DNA of 64,000 nt from Psychrobacter glaciei (GTDB lineage Bacteria > Pseudomonadota > Gammaproteobacteria > Pseudomonadales > Moraxellaceae). Below are positions 37,201 through 44,553 of this stretch, piece after piece. The notes beneath the pieces were generated by a model. The model made no database searches and was not told the origin of the DNA. It worked only from the letters and a program-made list of their open reading frames with translations. How positions within the stretch are numbered: position 1 is the first letter of the stretch; every line of letters begins with the position of its first letter. A program made the translations under genes and the position numbers. The stretch is taken from assembly GCF_014652895.1 (NCBI RefSeq), contig NZ_BMZR01000002.1, forward strand, positions 186,001 through 250,000, written 5' to 3'.

Positions 37201-38429
37201 CCAGAATTACTGTTTGTATCACTTAGGGCAGAGTTACAAATATCACCTATACCTGCTCCTCCTACCAAACTTTGGTTCATCAAATCTTTAGTACTACTGT
37301 AAGAGTTATTAGGCTCTCCATCCGTCAAAAAGTACACACCATAGCCATCGCATTGCGTTGAATCATCAATGACAGGTGACTGATAGTTTAGTTTTGTTGG
37401 TGGCTGCTTAGTATTATCTGCTGAAAGAGAAAAACCACTCCATCTATCATCTACCCAATCTTTTGTTTCTTTTTTATAATAATATCGTCTCCCATCACGA
37501 ATGAACGACTCATCGTAGCTACCTATTAGACTAGTGTTTATCTGATAGTCATAGACCTCATTTTGCTGTCTTGTATAATCGCTGCAGCTATAAACTTTAC
37601 TTCCATTTATTATTTCTAACTCTGAGCTAGTACTTGAACATTTATATAAATCAAATCTATTATTATAATATCCATTTCTTAAATAACCAACTTCAGTGTA
37701 ACGAGTTTCATAAACTGAACGTACAGTGGTATTGCCAAGCATATAAGCGCCTGCCTCGGCATAGGCATTGGCTATCGGAGTATTCGTTTCTGGTTGTAAA
37801 CCCACTATCTTCTCTAGAATCTTTTTGCGATTCGCTAAGGTAAGATTAAGTATAGGTGCTTCAATTTTACCACCACCTTCAGTTTGGGATCGGTAGAAAA
37901 AACTGCCCATCCCAATTTTATATTTACTTAAATCAACTTGCTCACCAAAAGCATTTTCGCTTTTTGGATTCGCAAATAATGGCATTAGCGCCATCTTTAG
38001 ACGCGACATACGATCATAGTAGTTTCGTCCATTTACCCTGCAGTAGGTTCTAGTGTAAGTTTTGCTCTCTGAAGTCACTCTACCGTTATCATCGTATATT
38101 CTTTCTGGAATACTCTCAAGAGAAACAGGGTTGCTCAGAGTGTAACCATTATAATTACAATAGTAAATCCCACCTCTAGATTGGGTTACGTTTAATCCTA
38201 AATTGCTATAATCCTCACTAATACTTCTAGGATCCATACTCCCAGAATTATCCAGCATCATCATGATAGAAGCATTACCGTAGGTCGCGCCTTGATATAT
38301 TTCAAGATCTGAGCCATTAGACATACTGCTTGCCATACAACCGAGTATAGTCGCTGACAGTGCTTTTAGGTGCCATCTCTGTACGCCTATGGATGCTGTA
38401 TGGTTTTTTATACTCTTTAGAATTCTCAT
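34299..38429 (-). CDS. pilY1: Type IV pilus tip adhesin / assembly factor PilY1
   Basis: 1376 residues from the ATG at 38429, which has AGGAG 8 bases upstream; a GTG six codons earlier is less likely. A signal peptide-like N-terminus is followed by a von Willebrand A domain starting MMMLDNSGSMD (MIDAS DxSxS, near residue 55-65) and a Cys-rich first half. The C-terminal half is the PilY1 beta-propeller (PF05567 type), with IYGSMDGALHMVDDSTGKE, and a DRNYDGLTDHIYFADLGGQVWR calcium-binding loop. The extreme C-terminus is Cys-rich. Exported and displayed at the pilus tip, where it controls retraction and adhesion. It lies centrally in the minor-pilin operon, 65-85 bases after pilX. Confidence 0.95.
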   Translation of the reverse strand: MRILKSIKNHTASIGVQRWHLKALSATILGCMASSMSNGSDLEIYQGATYGNASIMMMLDNSGSMDPRSISEDYSNLGLNVTQSRGGIYYCNYNGYTLSNPVSLESIPERIYDDNGRVTSESKTYTRTYCRVNGRNYYDRMSRLKMALMPLFANPKSENAFGEQVDLSKYKIGMGSFFYRSQTEGGGKIEAPILNLTLANRKKILEKIVGLQPETNTPIANAYAEAGAYMLGNTTVRSVYETRYTEVGYLRNGYYNNRFDLYKCSSTSSELEIINGSKVYSCSDYTRQQNEVYDYQINTSLIGSYDESFIRDGRRYYYKKETKDWVDDRWSGFSLSADNTKQPPTKLNYQSPVIDDSTQCDGYGVYFLTDGEPNNSYSSTKDLMNQSLVGGAGIGDICNSALSDTNSNSGWQCSGEYSQALYNESNAKGVPIATATVGFGSVYKQLAQQGKIPRTITRQNGVSETIQVYQCDHPNVTSVDAQNLCKLGEKGEGFGEGGFYYTENSEDIANSVRKFIEDVSTAEIDPISSGTMSIPLDSLGGLRSRQRAYLPILEPIPGSNNLWNGNLKKYKVSNATLVGADDKYVFEDNEGNFAEDTHDLWNTITDTSRPDTLRPDMGLPQVGGTFQKIFENGGATVGTRNLFVDNGSNLTNLKVTANKPVNFSALTAFNALTNPYGYTNPQKVSLLKFMGFSEPNNATISDTTALTSTKDRGLKNVGGVLHSIPQLITKSIEVDTSGKFNPSTRKDYIIYGSMDGALHMVDDSTGKETFTFVPKQILDLQPDALASQGSAKDGSYPYGVDAPWLTYVSYNSISSTSNNITTNSYEADQSLALGGLRMGGSTYYALDVTDVTAPKMVYSVGSNYANKLQNNALDISSTVNGVTSLLATATAEQKAFSKMGQTWGKPALGYVMSGGKRVMVSFLPGGYDTCYEDAKFKLSTSYPNNISCSNKADAQGNSVYMVQMGAVQSAANKKDKININENNGKLLWWASNSGSSANSTSRSSGLQYSKAPELKHSVVTQVRAMDRNYDGLTDHIYFADLGGQVWRADINNTVDTSNFKIDRVVRVLDVSDQASGTDAPPRIYERPLVTFYNGDYSYNDVASTTVRSYTGVQAMVTVGTGDRSNPVNASRNTPNAIYNFIDKDISRNDLFHYETSATPAMSLRTPLIKVNGNDRNGKLQKLTFTSADLGSGGIEARMKSNAIQGWYMPLTHWVADSPTAAPVDSKTNGVYKLKMFNEPDALNGVLISSAYNPDKGQEIKECSAGVIGATQRERTCLPYGACGELTSRANVTSGLGIVDSLVGQYNDTPIFTLIKNRCEGAECLPKVICPDGNCDTNYVDADGNDFSLNTCSGAECGVDDGLNTDKRLNPLQWMEY

Positions 38430-38512
38430 GGTACCTACTCCTATCACTGCTATATTAGAAAAGTCACACCCTATCTCATATTCGTGACTTTGAATATTAT
38501 TACTACCATGCT

Positions 38513-39322
38513 TTAACTAGTGCTAGCGATACAATTGGGTCCAACAGACTGGTTTGAATAGGTTTGCACTTGTGTCTGAAACGGTATATCTAGCGCTTCA
38601 AGGCACGTATCTACCGTATTGGTTCCCGTACGAGGCTGTTTAAGACATCCCGATAGCGTACTAGTACCTGTACTACTCGCATTGCCCAATGGTGCCTTTG
38701 ATAACGCTGGTACGATTGAAGTTGCGTATCCGACCACTTCAGTACATTCAACAGTCCCTTTACCACTAGCATTTGGCTTCTCAAGATCGTTAGATGACGT
38801 GCCTTCGACTTCTTGTGCCCAGGCGAGTTGGGTATCTATATCGATGGGTCTGACAAAAGTCATCTGAGTCATCAAACGCCCTTCACTCACATAGCTGTCG
38901 CTGCTGTTTGGGTCACAGTAACCATTACTAGACTCAAGGCCGCCCGTTTTATTACGCTTACTCAACTCAAGGACACTGAAAAGTTTGTCGCCACGGGGTC
39001 TTACACAGAAGCTCACTTCCGAGCCTTCCATACCTGCTTGTGACATATATTCGTTTAAAGTATCGGTACTACTCGCCTGACTACTTAAAATGCGATCTTC
39101 TTTTTCGACTTTCATAAAAGCTGCATCATTAGACTGAAACAATAATTTGCCGACTTGATCTGCTGTCGCGACTTTTAGATCAGTCGTACTTTGTCTGACT
39201 GCAATAATACCGAAAATAATGATCATCACGAGCACTAACAATACGACGATAAGGACTGCACCTGACTGTGACTGCAACCCTACAAATGGTGTTCGATCTC
39301 TCATTGTTAGTCGATTCATCAC
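38513..39322 (-). CDS. pilX: Minor pilin assembly protein PilX
   Basis: 269 residues. It begins with a basic stretch and QSGAVLIVVLLVLVMIIIFGIIAVRQSTTDLKVA: a pseudo-prepilin helix with GAVLIV in place of the GFTLIE sequence, as in PilX. The AFMKVEKEDRIL segment follows. Its start overlaps the end of pilW by four bases (ATGA). PilX participates in the tip complex with PilV, PilW and PilY1. The C-terminal part is Ser/Thr-rich with several Cys. Confidence 0.88.
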   Translation of the reverse strand: MMNRLTMRDRTPFVGLQSQSGAVLIVVLLVLVMIIIFGIIAVRQSTTDLKVATADQVGKLLFQSNDAAFMKVEKEDRILSSQASSTDTLNEYMSQAGMEGSEVSFCVRPRGDKLFSVLELSKRNKTGGLESSNGYCDPNSSDSYVSEGRLMTQMTFVRPIDIDTQLAWAQEVEGTSSNDLEKPNASGKGTVECTEVVGYATSIVPALSKAPLGNASSTGTSTLSGCLKQPRTGTNTVDTCLEALDIPFQTQVQTYSNQSVGPNCIASTS

Positions 39323-40407
39323 AATCCTCCTCTCGCGTTTCGCAATAGTATCGTACCCTCATAGACATTTCTCAAAAACGTTCGATCATTTGTAGTCGCT
39401 GAATTCAGTGCTACGTTTGATTTGTCTAATACTGTAAAGCGCAAGCTGCTATTATCTTGCTCTGTAATCGTTGGACTGTTTGAGCGGGCAAGTATGCCAA
39501 CTTGTAACTTAACGATGCGATTAGCTCCTATGCTTGTAGCCATATCTGATGCACTAGGAATGGATATATAAGCACTGTTGGCTCTGTCAGGAAATGTAGC
39601 ATAATCTCTACTGTCTGCTAGTCCTAGCCTAGCTCTAAAGAAATCTACATTGGGTATGATAATCGTGCCTGTGCCAGCTAAGTTATTAGTTTTAGCGCCA
39701 TCCGTAGGGTGCTGATAAGTGGCAATATCTATGCCTGTTGGGCTACTTGCTAAAGCCTCATTATAGTCATATATAGCAGAGGCACAGGCTAACCCTGCCA
39801 TATTAGGTGTCATCGTGGTATCCAAGCGTACAAAATAGCGCTCAATGACATAAAAGTTGTTAGGTATAGAATCACCCTCACAATCAAACAGACCTGCTTG
39901 ACCTACTTGATATTGGATCGTGAGTTGATCGCTATTTGTATTCGCCGCGCCAGCAATATTACTAATGCTGGTGGATGAGGCATTACGGGTTAGTAAGTCG
40001 GCTGAAATTGCATTGCCACTCAATACTAAGCCTGATAAATTATCTTCTAACCAGTTGCCACTGGTACCAGCTGGTGCAGTCAGCACAACACCGCCTTGAG
40101 GAGTTTCGTGGTTCAAGAAAAACTTATCATTGGTAGCTGTTGAGCGCGCACCGAAGTTGGCACGTCTGAGATGACGTTGAATTTGGGAGAAGCCAAATAT
40201 AGCGTTGTCTTGAATATCTGAGCTTGCTTGTTGGCGACGACTATTGACTGAGCTAGTATAAAATATCTGTAGCGCAGCTGCTGAGATCAAAAGCCCTAAT
40301 ATCAAGGCAATCATTAATTCTATTAGGGTAAAGCCTTTAATGGAGTTGGTATAACTGACATTATTGATCGTATATCTGTCACTGGAGCTCTGAGTAAAGG
40401 GTGTCAT
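39319..40407 (-). CDS. pilW: Minor pilin assembly protein PilW
   Basis: 362 residues with a 27-residue leader and the prepilin helix [38 protein letters not shown]. The length and the arrangement of IQRHLRRANFGARS after the helix fit PilW. The region YVIERYFVRL and a PDRANSAYISIPSASDMATS segment are also present. It starts one base after the pilV stop (TAATATG) and overlaps pilX by four bases. Part of the pilus tip complex in the inner membrane/periplasm. Confidence 0.88.
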   Translation of the reverse strand: MTPFTQSSSDRYTINNVSYTNSIKGFTLIELMIALILGLLISAAALQIFYTSSVNSRRQQASSDIQDNAIFGFSQIQRHLRRANFGARSTATNDKFFLNHETPQGGVVLTAPAGTSGNWLEDNLSGLVLSGNAISADLLTRNASSTSISNIAGAANTNSDQLTIQYQVGQAGLFDCEGDSIPNNFYVIERYFVRLDTTMTPNMAGLACASAIYDYNEALASSPTGIDIATYQHPTDGAKTNNLAGTGTIIIPNVDFFRARLGLADSRDYATFPDRANSAYISIPSASDMATSIGANRIVKLQVGILARSNSPTITEQDNSSLRFTVLDKSNVALNSATTNDRTFLRNVYEGTILLRNARGGL

Positions 40408-40408
40408 A

Positions 40409-40999
40409 TTATATCTCCATCATCATACACGTAGATTTAGGATGATATCGGCCACCTGCCTCAGTCACGACATTGTTCTCACTCACACGATTGGTTAGAC
40501 AGTCAACATCTTCGTCTTCCCCTATGGTTGGAGTCGTAAGTCCCCATGCTGATATTAGACAATAAGAAAACATAATATTACTCGCAGCACTCGCGCCGGA
40601 ACCACCAGTATTCGGACAAGGATGCATCTGTACTTCAAAATCATAATTGGCTAAATCAGTCTTAATATAGAAGCTTTCAGCCCTAGCTAGCTCCGCTGGT
40701 GTACAAAACGCTGCAGTGGTAACTGCTTGACCATCTAGTCCGCATTTTTTGTTAGGTGTGCTATTGGTACTTAGATTTATTTGGGTTTCATAGATCGATA
40801 TAGAATCTGGGTTTGCATGTATTTTTTCGGCAATATTGCGCATCATCACTAGCGATTGGGTACGCTCAAACGATTCGTTTGTCGCCTTTATGGCTTGTAC
40901 CTGTAAAGCACTATACCCTAGTACAGCGACTGTTAAGAGTAATAATGCGACCATAACCTCAATCAGTCCTACCCCTGTCTGTGTGTCTCTTACGCTCAT
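40409..40999 (-). CDS. pilV: Minor pilin assembly protein PilV
   Basis: 196 residues, leader MSVRDTQTG followed by VGLIEVMVALLLLTVAVLGYSALQVQAIKATNESFERTQSLVMMRNIAEKI, the typical PilV helix and first part. The C-terminal half contains Cys residues and GLTTPTIGEDEDVDC. Its ATG shares one base with the fimT stop (TAATG). Operon position between fimT and pilW matches Pseudomonas and Acinetobacter. Confidence 0.88.
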   Translation of the reverse strand: MSVRDTQTGVGLIEVMVALLLLTVAVLGYSALQVQAIKATNESFERTQSLVMMRNIAEKIHANPDSISIYETQINLSTNSTPNKKCGLDGQAVTTAAFCTPAELARAESFYIKTDLANYDFEVQMHPCPNTGGSGASAASNIMFSYCLISAWGLTTPTIGEDEDVDCLTNRVSENNVVTEAGGRYHPKSTCMMMEI

Positions 41000-41499
41000 T
41001 AGCAGCTCCCATTTACTATTGTGCTAATATTGGCAATCTTGGTAACACTTACTTGTTTTCTTGTCTCTTCAGTAGAAGCAATATCACATACGCTATAAGT
41101 AGCCTCTACGCCATTGGAGATTATTTTATTTGGTTGGAATATAATATCTGATCCTGCAGGAATGACATTAACAGTCACTTGACTGCGGTCATTGAGAGTG
41201 TACGTCGATATCACATTATTACCCGTATCCCTCAAAGTCATAGTATTATCAGTATTGTCATAAACGACGCTTATACCAGTACGGAGAATTATACTTTCGG
41301 CCTTTGCCTCTTTGAGTGCGCTTTCTATAGATGAGACTGTAGAGCTGACACGCTGATTGGCCAACTGATTACTGATACTAGGCGCTGCTATACTGACAAT
41401 AATAGCAAGCACAGCTATCGTTACCATCAGCTCAATCAGGGTAAATCCTGAGCTGGTCATTCGTAATGGGTACGGTAGATTTTTCACAGATGCGTTCAC
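40999..41499 (-). CDS. fimT: GspH/FimT-family pseudopilin FimT
   Basis: 166 residues. The likely start is GTG at 41499 with AGGA six bases upstream; an internal ATG at codon 14 (MTSSGFTLIE) is an alternative giving a short leader. The helix [34 protein letters not shown] and the following SIESALKEAKAESIILRTGISVVYD are characteristic of FimT/FimU. In Acinetobacter and Legionella, FimT binds DNA during natural transformation; whether this one does is inference. First gene of the minor-pilin operon. Confidence 0.88.
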   Translation of the reverse strand: MNASVKNLPYPLRMTSSGFTLIELMVTIAVLAIIVSIAAPSISNQLANQRVSSTVSSIESALKEAKAESIILRTGISVVYDNTDNTMTLRDTGNNVISTYTLNDRSQVTVNVIPAGSDIIFQPNKIISNGVEATYSVCDIASTEETRKQVSVTKIANISTIVNGSC

Positions 41500-41780
41500 A
41501 TCAAATCCTATTTATGGCTGTATGCAGCCCTAGTTTCTTAATGGTGCTGAGCACCTAGTTTTTATGGTGGTAAAGCCTGTGCCGCTCATTTAATATCTTT
41601 AATAATCTGTACAGTTTTCCTGCAATTTCTATTCCATTTTCATTCATAAATAGCGTTGTAGTAACAGCTATAAAGTAATGCATAGAGAAACAACAAATTT
41701 AGCTAGAGTATATTCATAATATAGCGATAAGGTAACACATTAGCAACATAATAGTAGCCATCAATCAGATGGGAATACTT

Positions 41781-42638
41781 CTATGACTGACTACCATGCG
41801 CTAGAGCATAAGCAATAAGAGGATGTTTATGAGAGGTTGGAGCGTTATTGAGGGAGGTAATGCTAGACAAGCTATGTACTGTACGCCCTAACGCTTGCAG
41901 ACTAGCACCGGTGGTGGCGACATCATCAAATAATATCAAGCGTTTATTGGGTGGTTTTTCAATTAATGCAAAAGCGTTGTCTAAATTACTCAAGCGTTCA
42001 GCACGCGTCAGTCCTTGCTGACTGATAGTGTCATCTATACGCTGCACCCCATGCCATAGCGGTATTTGCCAATGTTTGGATAGGTGCGCTGATAAAATAC
42101 TAACGGGGTCAAAGCCACGTTTGATCAGGCGTTGAGCGGTGGTCGGCATGGCGACGATCATACTATTGTCGTGATGACAGCCGTGCGGGCGTGGGAGTTG
42201 ACGCAAAGCGTGTAGCAATAGTGGCAGCTTGGTCATATCTTCGTGATGCTTAAACGCACGAATCGCTTGGCGTATCGGATAATCGTAATAGGTCGCTGCT
42301 TGGATAGAGAGCGCACTGCCCGCTGCAATGTCTACCTGAAAGGGTTTAGGTAACCAGCTTATGCTGTGATGGCAATGCGGACAGAGCAAACCGCTATTTA
42401 AACGCTTATCAAAAAAATAGCGCAGATTGGCGACAATCGAATGATTGTTAGGCAAAGAACCAGATATGGAATTAGCGGTATTTGACGAGTACTGTGACTC
42501 TACTATTTGGGATTTTTTTGGCTGGTCTTGTATCAGCTGAGATTGTGACACGCTTTGGTGAAGACGGCATAACTGGCAGCGTATACTCAGATACTCTGCC
42601 AGCCATAGTCCGGTTTGATAAGGTGCTAAGCGGTACAT
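41781..42638 (-). CDS. comF: ComF family phosphoribosyltransferase-like protein
   Basis: 285 residues. The N-terminus has two CxxC pairs, CQLC and CPHC, which would make a Zn-finger, separated by a polar insertion (about 28-70) longer than usual. The C-terminal PRTase domain carries the PRPP-binding loop LILFDDVATTGASLQALGR, and RLIKRGFDPVSILSAHLSKHW with TQQGLTRAERLSNL-like sequence is also recognisable. ComF is needed for internalising DNA in natural transformation. It follows pldA by 27 bases and the minor-pilin operon lies downstream. Confidence 0.9.
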   Translation of the reverse strand: MYRLAPYQTGLWLAEYLSIRCQLCRLHQSVSQSQLIQDQPKKSQIVESQYSSNTANSISGSLPNNHSIVANLRYFFDKRLNSGLLCPHCHHSISWLPKPFQVDIAAGSALSIQAATYYDYPIRQAIRAFKHHEDMTKLPLLLHALRQLPRPHGCHHDNSMIVAMPTTAQRLIKRGFDPVSILSAHLSKHWQIPLWHGVQRIDDTISQQGLTRAERLSNLDNAFALIEKPPNKRLILFDDVATTGASLQALGRTVHSLSSITSLNNAPTSHKHPLIAYALAHGSQS

Positions 42639-42665
42639 GCTTTATGGTCAGGATGAGTATTGATA

Positions 42666-44102
42666 CTAAAAACCCTTCCAGTCATTAAGTACGATACCAA
42701 AGCCAATAGACGTGTTTTCATGATTATAATCGATGATAGACTCGCCATAACCTTGGAACAACTGCACCATACCATTGACGTTTTCTGACAACGGATAGAT
42801 ATAGTCGATTTGTGCAGCGCCCTTGTTCGTGCTTGGATTATAACGCAGGGTACCACTAAGGCTCTGTTGATCAGGCAAATCATACAAGAACTTGATATCG
42901 CCATAACCCATATAGTCTTCGATATCTGGATTGTCATCATCGCTGCTATTATCGCTGTTCACGCGAGCCCATAGACGCGGTATGACTGAAAGCTTACCCC
43001 ACTCCGCTCCGGCCATCAAATAAGCACGATTCCATGAGCGTGATAACGGATCGTCTTGTCCATTAGAATGGTGAACAGCACCGACACCTAACATACGTAG
43101 ACGGCCACCAAAAGGTAGGTCAGCTGCTACTGGTTGGGTCAAAAATATTTCAGGCTGATAATCAGTCGCGCGGAATGGGCGCGAGTTATCTTCGTTATAA
43201 ACCTGCCAATGCGACTCTTGGGTATAACCAAACCACAAATCTGCACTGGTATCGAATAAATCTTGAGCAACTTTAGTCTTTAAAGACAACTGAAACTTCA
43301 GCTCAGTCTCACGTATGTCATTTGCAGACAAAGACTCTGTTTCTTGAGACGGTGTCCCTGGATTTAAATTGGGATCAGACGTATAAAATAGTGGTAACAC
43401 GTAGGTTGGTCGATAAGGTCTGACCGTCCAAGTACCACGCTCGCTGTTCTTATCAAGGTCATAAGACAAACTAAGCGGCGTATACTTTTCGATATCGCCT
43501 TGCGTGACGCCTACGTTTTCTAAAACTTCTGCTTCTCTTTGCGTCAGTCCAACGGTATCTAGGCTCTCAGTAGAATCTGACTGATTGGCCAGTAAACCTG
43601 TATCGGTCTTATTGGCCTGCACAATATTCGTGGTATTCTCTTCAGCAAAGACGACTTGCGGGTTACCTGAAATGGTCGATTTGAAGGTTTTTGCCAAATC
43701 TAGCGGTTGTTTGGTACTCGTGTAGCTTGGCGTTTCGCCTTGCTCAGCTACCTTATCGAAGCAGGCCAGACGGGCAGAACTGGTCTGTACTTGCGTACAT
43801 TCAAAAAACAACTTCGCCTGTTTGGCGACAAAGTCATTACTCGGCAGCTTACTACGATCAATAGGCGTATTAGGGTTTTTTAGACGTTCGTAAACCACTT
43901 GTGGAGAGTTGTCATTATCATATTCAAGCATAGCTTCTGCAACAGGTATCTCATTATAAACCTGACCGTCATTCGCCGCTTGTGCTTGCAAAGCCGTACA
44001 GCTTAAAGCGATACCCATAGCGATGCTCAGCTGAGTCTTTGACCCAAACCCTAAAGCCATAAGGCTTCGAGTCTGATGCTGGGGTGTAAGAGGAGCAAAC
44101 AT
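42666..44102 (-). CDS. pldA: Outer-membrane phospholipase A (OMPLA)
   Basis: 478 residues. A predicted signal peptide ends near LQAQAAND. The hallmark is GAVHHSNGQDDPLSRSWNRAYL (near residue 340-355), with the catalytic His and Ser of the HxSNG motif, and beta-barrel strands ending in GFGIVLNDWKGF with a C-terminal Phe for Bam insertion. A long N-terminal region (about 30-200) precedes the barrel; it is larger than in E. coli (289). Hydrolyses acyl chains of phospholipids misplaced in the outer leaflet. comF follows closely downstream. An upstream in-frame start would lengthen the leader and is not favoured. Confidence 0.93.
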   Translation of the reverse strand: MFAPLTPQHQTRSLMALGFGSKTQLSIAMGIALSCTALQAQAANDGQVYNEIPVAEAMLEYDNDNSPQVVYERLKNPNTPIDRSKLPSNDFVAKQAKLFFECTQVQTSSARLACFDKVAEQGETPSYTSTKQPLDLAKTFKSTISGNPQVVFAEENTTNIVQANKTDTGLLANQSDSTESLDTVGLTQREAEVLENVGVTQGDIEKYTPLSLSYDLDKNSERGTWTVRPYRPTYVLPLFYTSDPNLNPGTPSQETESLSANDIRETELKFQLSLKTKVAQDLFDTSADLWFGYTQESHWQVYNEDNSRPFRATDYQPEIFLTQPVAADLPFGGRLRMLGVGAVHHSNGQDDPLSRSWNRAYLMAGAEWGKLSVIPRLWARVNSDNSSDDDNPDIEDYMGYGDIKFLYDLPDQQSLSGTLRYNPSTNKGAAQIDYIYPLSENVNGMVQLFQGYGESIIDYNHENTSIGFGIVLNDWKGF

Positions 44103-44219
44103 AAGTGTCCTTTGTCATGATTGGCATTGAAGCCAGTAGATTGTCTAATGCAGGTAGCATCAATAATAGCTAAGCTAAAGTTGGTCGTCAGTGATATAGA
44201 TATGTGATTGAAAATTATT

Positions 44220-44239
44220 GGGGCGTGTCGCTCATAACC
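44220..44239 (+). repeat. Solo GGGCGTGTC motif
   Basis: GGGGCGTGTCGCTCATAACC carries the same first nine bases as the IS remnant ends (GGGCGTGTC). No partner is visible. Confidence 0.35.
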
Positions 44240-44454
44240 AGTTTTGGTAGCCATCGGCCATAGCATTGCTGCTTGAACATTGTTGCGTTATTGTAATAAA
44301 ATTACTGCCATTATACTAGCGTTATCAAGACTTAATCTAGCATAGACTCAATTAATAATGACTTAACAGCCATAATGACAAATCCTTCTCTTTAAATAGT
44401 AAATGCGATCATTGTTAAGAAATAAGACACTGAACATATATTAAGAAATCGGTA

Positions 44455-44503
44455 CAAAAAAACCAGCGTCTCCCTCAGCTTATTCGGCTGAGGGAGACGC
44501 TGG
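44455..44503 (-). terminator. dsbD terminator
   Basis: A perfect 17-18-bp stem, CCAGCGTCTCCCTCAGC and its complement, around a 7-base loop, then a T-run on the minus strand. It lies about 50 bases past the dsbD stop. Confidence 0.93.
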
Positions 44504-44553
44504 CTCATCGATGTATTTCTTAGTTAAATTGATCGTTCTTTAGAGCATCACAT

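Larger units (their letters stand above)
44103..44553. other. pldA upstream region and dsbD terminator
   Basis: About 450 AT-rich bases. It includes the pldA promoter region, a solo GGGCGTGTC motif (44220-44239) and the strong dsbD terminator near its right end. No protein gene is supported; the short minus-strand ORFs are extensions into this spacer. Confidence 0.5.
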
